Numbered from the stretch's first letter, positions 1 to 8,390 are shown. The stretch is 64,000 bases of DNA from Tolypothrix sp. NIES-4075 (GCF_002218085.1 NZ_BDUC01000007.1:18905-82904), one strand, 5' to 3'. Made by a program: numbers and translations. The notes: generated from the letters alone by a model not told the origin.

Positions 1-1
1 A

Positions 2-283
2 ACCGATGTTCATTGGGTGTCCTGCGATTTTCCAACATTGAAAGTACATTCTCAAATGAGCGGACAACTAGCTAACTATCAACCTCGACGCAAGGACGAG
101 GTTGTGATTTATCGTGACCCGGAAGGACAATTTGTTGATATTGAAACAACAGTAGATTATTGGTTTTGGTTTCGACAACGAATGTTGCAATATGGGGCAA
201 ATGCTCAAGTTTTAACTCCAGATTTTTTAGCAAAAGAAATTCAAAATGAGTATCAAAAGGCATATGAAAAATATTGCTCATAG
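2..283 (+). CDS. WYL-domain protein, C-terminal part (runs in from the left edge)
   Basis: The frame is open from base 2, so the GTG at 17 is not a convincing start and the gene most likely enters the window from upstream. The last 50 residues read like the C-terminal part of a WYL-domain regulator: the aromatic stretch VDYWFWFRQRMLQYG followed by a Leu-Thr-Pro element and a charged helix. WYL proteins are usually ligand-responsive transcriptional regulators. A WYL-type N-terminal half also occurs at 4.2-4.7 kb, but nothing shows that the two were once one gene. The family call rests on recognition of the C-terminal pattern only. Confidence 0.5.
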   Translation, partial: TDVHWVSCDFPTLKVHSQMSGQLANYQPRRKDEVVIYRDPEGQFVDIETTVDYWFWFRQRMLQYGANAQVLTPDFLAKEIQNEYQKAYEKYCS

Positions 284-388
284 TCCAGTTCATTGTTAAT
301 ATTTCGGACAGGTCTAATAGGGTCAATACCTAGCGATCTCCCAAATCGCCAAGATTGTACGGGTCCATAGACTGAAGAAAACTGTGAT

Positions 389-537
389 AGGACTTACGCA
401 AGCGTCACAATATAAGGTCAACTGGCACATATATTTTTATTTGAGGTTAATGCTTGTAAGTATTGATTTATAAACGTTAGAGCAAAAATAACTCAATGTG
501 ACAGTTTGAAGATAAATGTGCCAGTTGCGTAAGTCTT
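389..537. mobile_element. MITE family A, copy 1 (149 bp)
   Basis: The element begins AGGACTTACGCAA and ends with the near-inverse TTGCGTAAGTCTT. Inner inverted segments (CAACTGGCACAT and ATGTGCCAGTTG) let most of the unit fold back. A second 149-bp copy with the same ends lies at 14072-14220. It has no coding capacity. The stretch 284-388 shows nothing recognisable. Confidence 0.8.
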
Positions 538-613
538 GTGTGAATTTGGCAGAGATTGTATTGCATTCATATTTGTTTCACTACGTACAGTCTGTTGCTC
601 TCTTGCTTAATAG

Positions 614-1669
614 CTAACGCACGGTTTCCCGCAAAGCCTCAGCATCAATGGGTTTGATCAGGTAAAGTAACAGTAGATTCCAAACAATTGCTGCAATCAA
701 AGGTAGTTTGCGAATCAGCTTCACCAATTTCGTCCCAGAACTGCGCTCAATCTCTGCAATTTTCAAGTTGTAATCTGCACAGCGTTGCAAGCGGGGGAAA
801 AACTTGGGATGTTCGGTATTCAACATCACCGGAAAAGCCCGTCCCGCAGTTTCATTGGTGTTACGCACAACTTGGAGATCAAATTCCCTGGCATCAAGTC
901 CCAGTGATTTGTAGAACCCGGAACGTTCATGAACTGTTAAGGTGTGGGTAGCAAATACCGATAGCAAGAAAAAGCGACTCCACAGCCTAGCTTTCCAGGT
1001 ATTCCAGAGTTGCGGTTGAGAACGCAATAATGCTTTGAATATATCCCCGTGGCGGTTTTCGTCCTGACACCAACTTTCAAATTTGCGAAAGATAGGATAA
1101 AACTCGTTTTCTGGGTGCTGCTGTAAATGGCGATAGATAATGATGTAACGCCAGTAGCCGATTTTTTCCGATAGGTAGACTGTATAAATCACCCACTCTA
1201 TCGGAAAAAACGTATAAGTGCGGGTTTTAGTAATATCTCCTAAGTCGAGGGAAACTTTAAAGTCGCCCATTGCTTTGTTGAGAAATCCGGCGTGGCGGGC
1301 TTCATCACGCGCCATTAGTTGAAATATTTCCGCTAACAGTGGACTGCGATTTTTCAGTTTACGGGATAATTCCTTGAATAGCAAGAAGCCGGAAAACTCA
1401 GAAATGCAAGAACGTTCCAAATACTCTATAAACGCCTGCCTTGGTTCACCGTCAATGTGTTCCCAAGATTGTTCAAACGCTTCATCACGAACAAAATGGT
1501 GGCGGTTGTAGTCTGTTCGCATTTCTGTCAACATCGCCTGTAACTGAGTTTCCTGTGCAGATAAATCCAGGTTGGCAGCTGTTTCAAAATCTGTGGTGTA
1601 GAACCGAGGGGTAAGTACGGTTTCTTTGCTTGGTGCTTTAATTTCTGGCTTTGTTGGGGTATTAACCAT
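614..1669 (-). CDS. acsF: Mg-protoporphyrin IX monomethyl ester oxidative cyclase
   Basis: Aerobic cyclase that forms the fifth (E) ring of chlorophyll, converting Mg-protoporphyrin IX monomethyl ester to protochlorophyllide a with O2 and electrons. The 351-residue length is normal for AcsF/ChlA. The diiron motifs are present: a Glu in SEFSGFLLFKEL (about residue 90), DEARHAGF (about 122-129) and DENRHGDIF (about 204-212). The C-terminus is hydrophobic. The ATG at 1669 gives the expected N-terminus. A perfect ATAACT-N4-AGTTAT palindrome lies 12-27 bp upstream of the start and recurs in two neighbouring promoters. The divergent neighbours are broken hemF and hemN, so this seems to be the only intact gene left of a tetrapyrrole cluster. 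Cyanobacteria often carry an additional low-oxygen cyclase (chlAII); which paralogue this is cannot be read here. Confidence 0.93.
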   Translation of the reverse strand: MVNTPTKPEIKAPSKETVLTPRFYTTDFETAANLDLSAQETQLQAMLTEMRTDYNRHHFVRDEAFEQSWEHIDGEPRQAFIEYLERSCISEFSGFLLFKELSRKLKNRSPLLAEIFQLMARDEARHAGFLNKAMGDFKVSLDLGDITKTRTYTFFPIEWVIYTVYLSEKIGYWRYIIIYRHLQQHPENEFYPIFRKFESWCQDENRHGDIFKALLRSQPQLWNTWKARLWSRFFLLSVFATHTLTVHERSGFYKSLGLDAREFDLQVVRNTNETAGRAFPVMLNTEHPKFFPRLQRCADYNLKIAEIERSSGTKLVKLIRKLPLIAAIVWNLLLLYLIKPIDAEALRETVR

Positions 1670-1680
1670 GATAAAACTAG

Positions 1681-1696
1681 ATAACTCAATAGTTAT
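1681..1696. promoter_or_regulatory. candidate ArsR-family operator, acsF promoter
   Basis: ATAACTCAATAGTTAT: perfect 6-bp arms around a 4-bp spacer, 12 bp upstream of the acsF start codon. It matches ATAACT-N4-AGTNAT at 1863-1878 and 2627-2642. The position close to the start suits a repressor site. The assignment to the ArsR protein at 2670 is inference. Confidence 0.5.
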
Positions 1697-1862
1697 TAAG
1701 TTATAGTAATTATGACTTTTTGACTAGATCCCTTTACATTCCTTTAATAAAGCTGGAATGCTTCTCAACCTAAAACAGCGGACAGCAAAGGTATAAAGAC
1801 TTTAAGGAATTAGGGGTAGATCGTTTATTAAGTTTTGAAACTCCGTTGATATTCTTTATTAA

Positions 1863-1878
1863 ATAACTATGTAGTGAT
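1863..1878. promoter_or_regulatory. candidate ArsR-family operator, hemF pseudogene promoter
   Basis: ATAACTATGTAGTGAT: same left arm and spacing as the acsF site, with one mismatch in the right arm. It lies 37 bp upstream of the first possible hemF start codon. Confidence 0.4.
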
Positions 1879-1914
1879 TTAATGAAGCAATTGATCTGAC
1901 TCAGAGTTTTTAGC

Positions 1915-2379
1915 ATGGGTTGTCACTCAGATAATTCTCTTCAAGAAGCTATGGATAATACAGTTTTGCTAGCATCACCTGCCAATTCGGTCAATACACT
2001 GCCTGGGAATTCACGCCAGATGGTAAAGCAATTTATGCAGAATTTACAGGATCAAATTTGTACTGCGCTAGAGCAACTCGACGGGAAAGCGCGTTTTCGG
2101 GAAGACCGTTGGGAGCGATCGCTCCGGTGGTGAAGGACGCACCCGTGTAATTCGGGAAGGGCGGGTGGTCGTTACGCAGAGTTTAATCTGGTGTACGACA
2201 GAGGAACAGTTTTCGGTCTGCAAACCGAGGGAAGGGCAGAATCTATTCTGATGTCTCTACCACCTCTAGCACGCTGGGAATATTGCTACGAGCCAGAACC
2301 AGGCACACCCGAAGCACAACTTACTGAAATATTTCTCCAGCCTCACGATTGGACGAATGAGACTTTTGTCCAAAAATAA
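1915..2379 (+). pseudogene. hemF: coproporphyrinogen III oxidase (O2-dependent), internally deleted
   Basis: HemF converts coproporphyrinogen III to protoporphyrinogen IX in haem/chlorophyll synthesis. The N-terminal piece carries the expected FMQNLQDQICTALEQLDGKA segment, then a frame change at a HIP1 site, then GGEGRTRVIREGRVV in another frame to about 2167. The C-terminal piece begins near 2182 (FNLVYDRGTVFGLQT) and runs through SILMSLPPLARWEYCYEPEP to the normal C-terminus at 2379. About 200 of some 340 residues are missing between them, including most of the catalytic core, so the gene cannot be functional. Start at 1915 or 1951. Confidence 0.88.
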
Positions 2380-2401
2380 GTAGAAGGCAGAAGGGAAAAG
2401 C

Positions 2402-2554
2402 CAGTTTCTTAGAATTATGATCGAAGTCACGCCCGCCGGACGATTACTCATCCGTAACATCGCTGCTGTGTTTGATACCTATCGAGTGCGATCGCGCAAT
2501 GGCTGGGTTTTCTCAAGCTATTTGAGCAATTTATTTGTAATTTTTTGTGGTTGA
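2402..2554 (+). pseudogene. hemN: coproporphyrinogen III dehydrogenase, C-terminal fragment
   Basis: A short frame contains IEVTPAGRLLIRNIAAVFD, which matches the conserved C-terminal element of the oxygen-independent radical-SAM enzyme HemN. The radical-SAM N-terminal domain is absent, and the reading then runs into unrelated residues before a stop at 2552. The fragment directly follows the hemF remnant, so both deletions probably belong to the same decay process. hemN next to a cyclase gene is reminiscent of the chlAII-ho2-hemN low-oxygen cluster of other cyanobacteria. Confidence 0.65.
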
Positions 2555-2626
2555 GGAAGTAACTGAGCAAGCGACCTACAAAGCATCACCCCAGGCATCA
2601 GAAACTGCAATAGATTTAGATAAACT

Positions 2627-2642
2627 ATAACTATATAGTAAT
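2627..2642. promoter_or_regulatory. candidate ArsR-family operator, autoregulatory position
   Basis: ATAACTATATAGTAAT, 27 bp upstream of the ArsR-family start codon. It shares the left arm, spacing and most of the right arm with the acsF and hemF sites. Autoregulation is usual for ArsR proteins. Confidence 0.45.
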
Positions 2643-2669
2643 ATAAGTTAAATAATAAATTGAATTTTT

Positions 2670-3035
2670 ATGTCAAAGACCTTTTCTCCTAAGAACACTT
2701 CAGAAGTACTTGCTCCTGTTGCCGAGTATTTCAAGGTACTCTCTGAAACCAGTCGCTTACAGATTTTGAGTTGTCTGAGAACCGGGCCAATGAACGTCAC
2801 CGAAATGGGTGAAGCTACGGGTTTAGGACAAGCGAATCTCTCAAAACATTTAAAAGTGTTGACTCAAGCGGGTTTGATATCTCGTCAGCAAAAGGGAGTT
2901 AGCGTCTACTATGCTATCAGTGACCCTGTAATTTTTGATTTATGCGAATTAGTTTGCGATCGCATTGGCAATCAAATACAAAAACGGGCTAAAGAATTTG
3001 AACAGATCAAAGGCTTAAGCACCCTCAAGAAATAA
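2670..3035 (+). CDS. ArsR/SmtB-family winged-helix transcriptional regulator
   Basis: Small dimeric DNA-binding repressor, typically released by a metal, thiol oxidation or another ligand. At 121 residues it has the family length. The winged helix-turn-helix spans about residues 17-95: LSETSRLQILSCLRTGP, then the recognition region GLGQANLSKHLKVLTQAGL, then the wing SRQQKGVSVYYAI. There is no ELCV(C/G)D metal-binding motif in the recognition helix, but cysteines occur at about 35, 91 and 95, so thiol-based sensing is possible. The gene sits next to tetrapyrrole genes, and similar 16-bp near-palindromes precede it, acsF and the hemF remnant. A role as local regulator of these genes is inferred; the ligand is unknown. 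Confidence 0.85.
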   Translation: MSKTFSPKNTSEVLAPVAEYFKVLSETSRLQILSCLRTGPMNVTEMGEATGLGQANLSKHLKVLTQAGLISRQQKGVSVYYAISDPVIFDLCELVCDRIGNQIQKRAKEFEQIKGLSTLKK

Positions 3036-3104
3036 CTGTCTCCTCACTCAAGCAAAAGAAAAGTTTTTTGATAGTTTTCCTACTCCCTACAAACTATTGA
3101 CTTC

Positions 3105-3241
3105 CTAATGACGCGCACCATTTGCACGACGAATGTCTCGCCAAATTAGTGTAGCAGCTAAAGCACCATCCCCCGCAGTAATCACTACCTGATTCAACCC
3201 TACCTTCAAGTCACCAATGGCAAATACTCGCGGCTGAGAAG
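3105..3241 (-). pseudogene. thioredoxin-reductase-like FAD/NAD(P) oxidoreductase, C-terminal fragment
   Basis: The minus strand reads TSQPRVFAIGDLKVGLNQVV and then ITAGDGALAATLIWRDIRR to a stop. This is the typical C-terminal FAD-binding GD motif and helix of the thioredoxin reductase family. Everything N-terminal is missing: the frame upstream runs into the psbA piece on the opposite strand. A remnant of about 45 codons. Confidence 0.65.
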
Positions 3242-3269
3242 TCCGACACATCCGATCGGTAACTTCAGC

Positions 3270-3323
3270 TTCGGTCAAGAAGAAGAAACTTACAATATTG
3301 TTGCGGCTCACGGTTACTTCGGC
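3270..3323 (+). pseudogene. psbA: photosystem II D1 protein, 18-codon fragment
   Basis: The plus strand encodes FGQEEETYNIVAAHGYFG without interruption. From memory this is identical to the highly conserved D1 segment just before the QB-pocket helix (about residues 239-256). The reading leaves D1 sequence after the Gly (Ser-Ser-Leu instead of Arg-Leu-Ile). The rest of the gene is absent. It is joined head-on to the oxidoreductase remnant and followed 12 bp later by a CRISPR repeat. Confidence 0.75.
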
Positions 3324-3335
3324 AGCAGCTTAGTG

Positions 3336-3446
3336 GTCTCCACTAACAATGTGGAGGCGAATTAATGGAAACTAGAGAAAACCAACGCCCAGCTTCTCTC
3401 GGTGCGATCGTCTCCACTAACAATGTGGAGGCGAATTAATGGAAAC
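3336..3446. CRISPR. orphan CRISPR mini-array (2 repeats, 1 spacer)
   Basis: Two identical 37-bp units (3336-3372 and 3410-3446) enclose one unique 37-bp spacer (3373-3409). The repeat begins GTCTCCACTAACAATGTGGAG, has an internal CTCCAC/GTGGAG stem, and ends AATTAATGGAAAC. Start and end resemble the repeat of the Synechocystis PCC 6803 type III-B array as I remember it. No cas genes and no convincing third repeat are visible, though AATGGAAAC recurs at about 3453. This could be a remnant or a solo array served by cas genes elsewhere. Confidence 0.7.
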
Positions 3447-3615
3447 GCGAGCAAGAATGGAAACCAAACGGAAAGCGATCGCATATCTCCAACAACATTT
3501 TCGTCATTCGCACGAACAAACTCGACACACCCAGACATCGGACATATGATAGAAACATCAAATAGTAAACAGTAAAAAAATACTGCTTAAAAACTTCTCT
3601 CTTTAATAAACCCTG

Positions 3616-4210
3616 ATGTCTGCATCAAATATCTGCCACTTTCTGATTGGTGTTCCGGGTAGTGGGAAATCAACCTTCGCAACCGCACTCTGCAAACTCG
3701 GTAACTATGTCATCGTCTCCACCGACGAAATTCGCGCTGCACTTTATGGAGACGCAGCAATTCAAGGCAATTGGAATGAAGTTGAAAACCAAGCACTCGA
3801 AAGTATTGAAAATGCGATCGCATCCGGTAAAAGTGTGATCTACGACGCAACCAACTTCAAACGCGCTTTCCGCATGGATTTTTTAATCAAGGTAGAAAAA
3901 CAATTCAGAGGCAACTCTTAACAGGGAATAGGGAACTCTTAAACCCATGTTTAAAAACGATTTGCTTGAAATAATGATGCTGTTTTTTTCGTTGCACTCT
4001 CCCTCAAAAAACATCTTTTTTTTTGACGCTCGCTTTAAACTCAGCAACTAAAGTTTCTTATCTGTTTCCTGTTCCCTCTTCCCTTCTTTTAGTAAAAAGA
4101 GATTCTTTTGACTTTCCCGTTTGGATTGCGTGGTATCTAAAAACACCTATTGAAACCTGTATTGAGTGGAACCAAAAACGCGATCGCCAAAGACTTGCAG
4201 TGGCTGATTG
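3616..4210 (+). pseudogene. P-loop (polynucleotide-kinase-like) ATPase, interrupted
   Basis: The first 95 residues (3616-3900) carry a Walker A motif IGVPGSGKST and the kinase-type elements VSTDEIRAALYG and VIYDATNFKRAFR, typical of PNK-like P-loop kinases in cyanobacteria. The frame then ends in junk (stop at 3921). The next expected segment, WIAWYLKTPIETCIEWNQKRDRQ in part, reappears at about 4115-4195. The roughly 190 bp between contain purine/pyrimidine-rich inverted stretches (agggaatagggaac, gttccctcttccc), so an inserted repeat probably broke the gene. The downstream part runs into WYL-protein sequence in another frame. Confidence 0.65.
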
Positions 4211-4725
4211 AAAATGGTGTAATAAAATCAGATGCAAGACAACAGAAGCTAGAAGCAGAGATTCCCCTACTCTCCCCATTTTCCACTCATTCCTACTCGG
4301 ATACCGAACCCTTCCAACGCTTGATCGGAACAATTCGCTTTATCCTTCACCATCCTTTTTTAACCAACGTCAGTAAGGGAAGTTTACCAACTCTTTTGAT
4401 CGCACTTCAACAAGCGGGAGTTATTTCTGGTAACTCCTTAGATAATCTCCGTAAAGATATTGAAAAAATTCTTAGACCATATAAAATATTACCGGAATTT
4501 CCTATGCGAAACGGTTACTTTGCTGGCACCGGAATTCTCTCCCAACAAGAATTAATCAAGGTTTTTGAGATTCTCCAGTCGCAAGCGCGATCGCTTGATG
4601 ACCCATTGGCATTAGAACTCTACGAGACATTCAAGCAACGAATGTTACAAACAAAACTCATTAATGCTGGTGAAAATATTTATCCTGTGAGGTCAATTGC
4701 CAATAGCTCAATAGTTGACTACAGA
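4183..4725 (+). pseudogene. WYL-family regulator, N-terminal helix-turn-helix half
   Basis: Within one open frame (4150-5829), about residues 12-190 resemble the N-terminal part of large cyanobacterial WYL regulators: LQWLIENGVIKSDAR, then QRLIGTIRFILHHPFL, then RKDIEKILRPYKILPEFPMR and GYFAGTGILSQQEL. The frame then switches without a stop into carotenoid isomerase sequence near 4725, so the ligand-binding WYL half is missing. A WYL C-terminal piece lies at 2-283 but need not belong here. The domain assignment is by pattern and is moderately secure. Confidence 0.45.
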
Positions 4726-5899
4726 TATTTACATAGTACCGCTTTAGCGAATAATTTATCAAAATTAGAACAGGCGATCGCTCTCCCACCCGCCGCCCTG
4801 CGCTACGATTTAGGTGCGGTGTTAACTGTGGGTAAATTTGCACCCGAGATGCTGCAACAGGCTGCTTCAGTCATTAAATTAACAGGGTCTTTTTCCCGCA
4901 TCATTGATGGTGTAATCACAGACCCATTTATTCGCAACTGGTTAGATTTACTTTGCTTTCTCTTATCTGGATTACCCGCAGATAAGACAATTGCCGCAGA
5001 AGTTGCTTTCATGTTTGCAGATTGGTATCGTCCTAATGTCCAGTTAGATTATCCCATCGGTGGAAGTGGTGCATTAGTTGATGCACTAATACGGGGGTTG
5101 ACTAAACATGGTGGTAAGTTAATTTTGAATGCTCATGTGGAGCAAGTTTTAGTAGAAAATAACCGTGCTGTAGGAGTGCGACTGCGGGGTAGTAAAGAAA
5201 TCAGAGCAAGTAAAGCAGTTGTTTCTAATGCTTCTGTTTGGGATACCCTGAAACTCATTCCCGAAGGTATTATCCCAAAACGGTATGTAGAACAGCAACA
5301 AGCAACACCTGAATGCGATAGTTTCATGCATCTGCATTTAGGTATAGATGCAACAAGATTGCAAAGAAATCTGGGTATTCACTACATTGTAGTTAACGAT
5401 TGGGACAAAGGCATAACTGCACCGCAAAATGTGGTTCTTATATCCATTCCCTCAGTTCTCGACCCATCGTTAGCACCAGCAGGTAAGCACGTGATTCACG
5501 TTTATACTCCTGGCAACGAACCTTTTTCTATTTGGCAAGGAATGGAACGCAATAGCGAAGAATATGCGTTGTTAAAACTTGAACGTGCCAAAGTGATGTG
5601 GCAAGCTTTAGAAAGAATCATTCCTGATATTCGTTCTCGTTGCGAAGTAAGTTTGGTAGGTACTCCCCTCACCCACGCTCGATTTTTGCGTCGTCATCGC
5701 GGTAGTTACGGACCTGACTTTTGCCGCAGGTACAGGTTTATTTCCTGGTGGGACTACACCCCTACCTGGATTGTTGTGTTGTGGAGATTCAACTTTTCCG
5801 GGGATTGGGTTGCCTGCTGTAGCTGCTAGTGGGATGATGGCTGCGAATACGATCGCTTCGGTGCAGCAGCATTTACAATTACTCAGTGATCTTGTCTAA
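4726..5899 (+). pseudogene. crtH: carotenoid (prolycopene) isomerase, N-truncated and frameshifted
   Basis: CrtH isomerises cis-lycopenes to all-trans lycopene. From about 4780 the frame reads CrtH-like: FADWYRPNVQLDYPIGGSGA, GLTKHGGKLILNAHVEQVL, RASKAVVSNASVWDTL. The N-terminal Rossmann FAD-binding segment is absent, replaced by WYL-regulator sequence in one open frame. After RFLRRHRGSYGP (about 5712) the frame shifts. The proper C-terminus (AAGTGLFPGGTTPLPGLLCC, then GDSTFPGIGLPAVAASGMMA) continues in the next frame to a TAA at 5897. Two independent lesions make activity very unlikely. The 559-residue open frame is therefore an accidental chimera. Confidence 0.85.
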
Positions 5900-6181
5900 T
5901 AGGGCTGACGGGGTGACTAGCGCCCCAGAATAAATATAAGGTAAAGATTTGACCAAATTATGCTATCAATAGATAGGTCTCTCATTGTCAACAAGACCAT
6001 AAGATTGATAAAATCTGCCCTAATTATACCAAACTAGTTAGAAATCGGCGTTGCTGAAGAAGTAATGCTGGAGTTGGTAAAAAGTACCGAATTTTTTTTG
6101 GGAGTCGGAACTTTACCCGTTTTGAATTCAATTTGGCTAGGAAAGAAGGTTGGACAGTGCTTAAGTAGTTAAAATTCACTT

Positions 6182-6427
6182 TCATTCTTCAAGTTGCTGT
6201 TTAATTTTATGAAGCAACTCTTCATCGCTAAAAGACTCTTCCCAATCATTATTAAGTTCAAGTCGCACCGATTTAGCCCCACCGCTTGGAGTGCAAACAA
6301 CCCAGTATGTATCGCGTTTATCGTTTGCCTGGGCTGCTGCTTTTAGCTTTTCATCATCCTCAGAAAGACCAGTATACGCCTGAACGCATGACCAAGTTAT
6401 TCCCTTATCCGTAATTTCTCGCGTCAT
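6182..6427 (-). CDS. conserved-looking small hypothetical protein (81 aa)
   Basis: I do not recognise a family. The protein is soluble, acidic at the C-terminus (DWEESFSDEELLHKIKQQLEE region) and has no signal peptide or membrane segment. Start at the ATG at 6427. The upstream sequence 5900-6181 shows no gene that I can support. The coherent composition and clean C-terminal helix make it a plausible real gene. Confidence 0.5.
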   Translation of the reverse strand: MTREITDKGITWSCVQAYTGLSEDDEKLKAAAQANDKRDTYWVVCTPSGGAKSVRLELNNDWEESFSDEELLHKIKQQLEE

Positions 6428-6709
6428 TATCTATTTCTACTATTACATCGCTTTTAAACTAACAATTCTGCTAATTTTATATCTCTATCTTCGTCCTTAT
6501 TTATGGTGAAGTGCGATTGCTATATGTGCAATACAAGACGTGCGATCGCACCTACTCCAACTGCGTAACAGCGGCAAATTGGAACCAGCGGTGCTGGGCT
6601 ATTTTCTTAGTGCTTGTTTCGTGGGTGTTAATGGGTCTATCAGGATTTATCTCAGCTTTTGTTGGGGCTACGATAGGGTCGTGGTTGATGAAAACCCTTC
6701 AGTGTGGCA

Positions 6710-7108
6710 TCAACAATTAGGCTTTCCTTCGATATGCATACCATCAGGATCGAAAAATGACAGATTAAGTACTGGACCTAAGTCGGCGATCGCACCATCA
6801 CTCACACCCCGGTCTATGAGTTTGCGACGGATAATCTGAAATGCCGATTCTGTTGGGACATTCAAAGCTAAGTGGTCGATGTGTCCCCGTCCAAACATGT
6901 CCTTAGACCCAGAGCTATGGACATTATCAGGCATCTCTGCTGCATGAAGCACGCTCTGTGGTCCAGCCCGTAGAAGTGCGTGACGAAAGGCTGGGGTCGT
7001 CTCTTGAAAGATTACTGGCATCTCGAATACATCAGTATAGAAGTCGATAAAGCGGTCGATATTCGCTGTAATCACTGCAACGTGCTGGATACCTGATACA
7101 AGGTTCAT
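6710..7108 (-). CDS. VOC (glyoxalase/bleomycin-resistance) family protein
   Basis: A 132-residue single-module vicinal-oxygen-chelate protein. The first beta-strand and metal-ligand element GIQHVAVITANIDRFIDFY is at residues 5-24. A second half starts near GHIDHLALNV (about 90-99), and the characteristic terminal FFDPDGMHIEG motif supplies the last ligand Glu. Such proteins act as lyases, dioxygenases or isomerases, or bind ligands; the substrate cannot be inferred. It lies 86 bp downstream of the glutathionyl-hydroquinone reductase on the same strand, so the two may be co-transcribed and share a detoxification role. Confidence 0.85.
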   Translation of the reverse strand: MNLVSGIQHVAVITANIDRFIDFYTDVFEMPVIFQETTPAFRHALLRAGPQSVLHAAEMPDNVHSSGSKDMFGRGHIDHLALNVPTESAFQIIRRKLIDRGVSDGAIADLGPVLNLSFFDPDGMHIEGKPNC

Positions 7109-7194
7109 TGGGGGTTACTCCTGTTGGACTATAGTTAGTAATAGGGAGCGATCGCCTACAATAAGAAGTTAAGGCATATCGCAACATCGGCATT

Positions 7195-8166
7195 CTAAGC
7201 ATTACCGAATCGATCGCGATCATGCTGTTGGTCAAAATCGATGATTGGTCCGGTCGGCACAATTCGATTAGGATTAATATCAGTCATACTCATGTAATAG
7301 CCACGCTTGATATAATCTAGATTGCACGTCGCTTTGAACTCACGACGCTGATATAGGTCTAGTAGATAATTCCAAAGGTTTGGATAGTCAATAATTCGCC
7401 GCAAATTGCACTTAAAGTGACTGTAATACACCAAGTCGAAGCGATACAGCGTTGCAAACATACAAATATCAGCTTCCGTCAGGCGATCGCCACATAAATA
7501 GCGTTGCTTGTTGAGAATAGTTTCCCATCGATGTAAACTCTCAAAGAGTTCTGTCACCGCTTCTTCATAAGCTGCTTGGGAAGTCGCAAAACCAGCACGA
7601 TATACCCCGGCATTGATTGGCAGATAAATTGCATCAATCGTTTCATCTATCTTCTGCTGTAGGTCGGGTGGGTATAAGTCTATTTTCTGTGTTGCCAAGG
7701 AAGCAAACTCTACATCAAACATCCGCATAATTTCGCGAGATTCGTTGTTGACAATTGTTTGAGTTTGCTTATCCCACAACACTGGAACTGTGACTCGCCC
7801 CGTATATTTGGGATTAGCTTTTAGGTATATCTCTTGCAAATATTGAGCGTGATTCACCGATTCGGGAATGTTTTCCGGTGCTTTACTAAACATCCAGCCT
7901 TTGTCCCCAAGAATCGGATCGGCGATAGAGATGTCTATTGCATCATTTAACCCTTTAATTTCTCGCATAATTAAGGTGCGATGTGCCCACGGACACCCCA
8001 AGGAAACGTAGAGGTGATAGCGCCCAACTTCTGCCCTAAAACCGCTCTTTCCATCATAGGTCACATGATTGCGAAACGTTGTTGGTATCTTATGGAACTC
8101 ACCGCTTGGATTTTGCTCATTCCCATCGTTTATCCATTTACCTGCGACCATCATTCTTAACGCCAT
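7195..8166 (-). CDS. glutathionyl-hydroquinone reductase (Xi-class GST)
   Basis: Reduces glutathionyl-(hydro)quinones with glutathione; a soluble cytoplasmic enzyme of the YqjG/ECM4 family. Length 323 residues is normal. The catalytic Cys lies in SLGCPWAHRT (about residues 55-64). The N-terminal thioredoxin-like domain continues through VPVLWDKQTQTIVNNESREI (the conserved VP-W...NNES glutathione site). The all-helical C-terminal GST domain contains LCGDRLTEADICMFATLYRF. The ATG at 8166 is preceded by AGGAGAG on the minus strand, a good ribosome-binding site. The VOC gene follows on the same strand. Confidence 0.93.
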   Translation of the reverse strand: MALRMMVAGKWINDGNEQNPSGEFHKIPTTFRNHVTYDGKSGFRAEVGRYHLYVSLGCPWAHRTLIMREIKGLNDAIDISIADPILGDKGWMFSKAPENIPESVNHAQYLQEIYLKANPKYTGRVTVPVLWDKQTQTIVNNESREIMRMFDVEFASLATQKIDLYPPDLQQKIDETIDAIYLPINAGVYRAGFATSQAAYEEAVTELFESLHRWETILNKQRYLCGDRLTEADICMFATLYRFDLVYYSHFKCNLRRIIDYPNLWNYLLDLYQRREFKATCNLDYIKRGYYMSMTDINPNRIVPTGPIIDFDQQHDRDRFGNA

Positions 8167-8390
8167 AGTTCTCTCCTAAGCGTGATATAGCTTTTTGTTC
8201 AATTAATAATCACGGCATTTTTGAAAATATCTACATAAAATTAGATGTTGGAGAAAGTATGTTATGCACTCACATAACTCAAGAACGCGATAAATTTTCT
8301 AAAATCCTACTCAAAGAATTTTTATAATCTATTGAGTGCGTTGACAAAAGCGTTCGATGCGTCCAAATTTGAGGGGAAAAACAAAATTCA

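Noticed and set aside
6511..6839. Two overlapping plus-strand ORFs, one with hydrophobic stretches
   Set aside because: They run into the VOC gene on the other strand, overlap each other in different frames, and lack a ribosome-binding site. A tiny membrane protein cannot be fully excluded.
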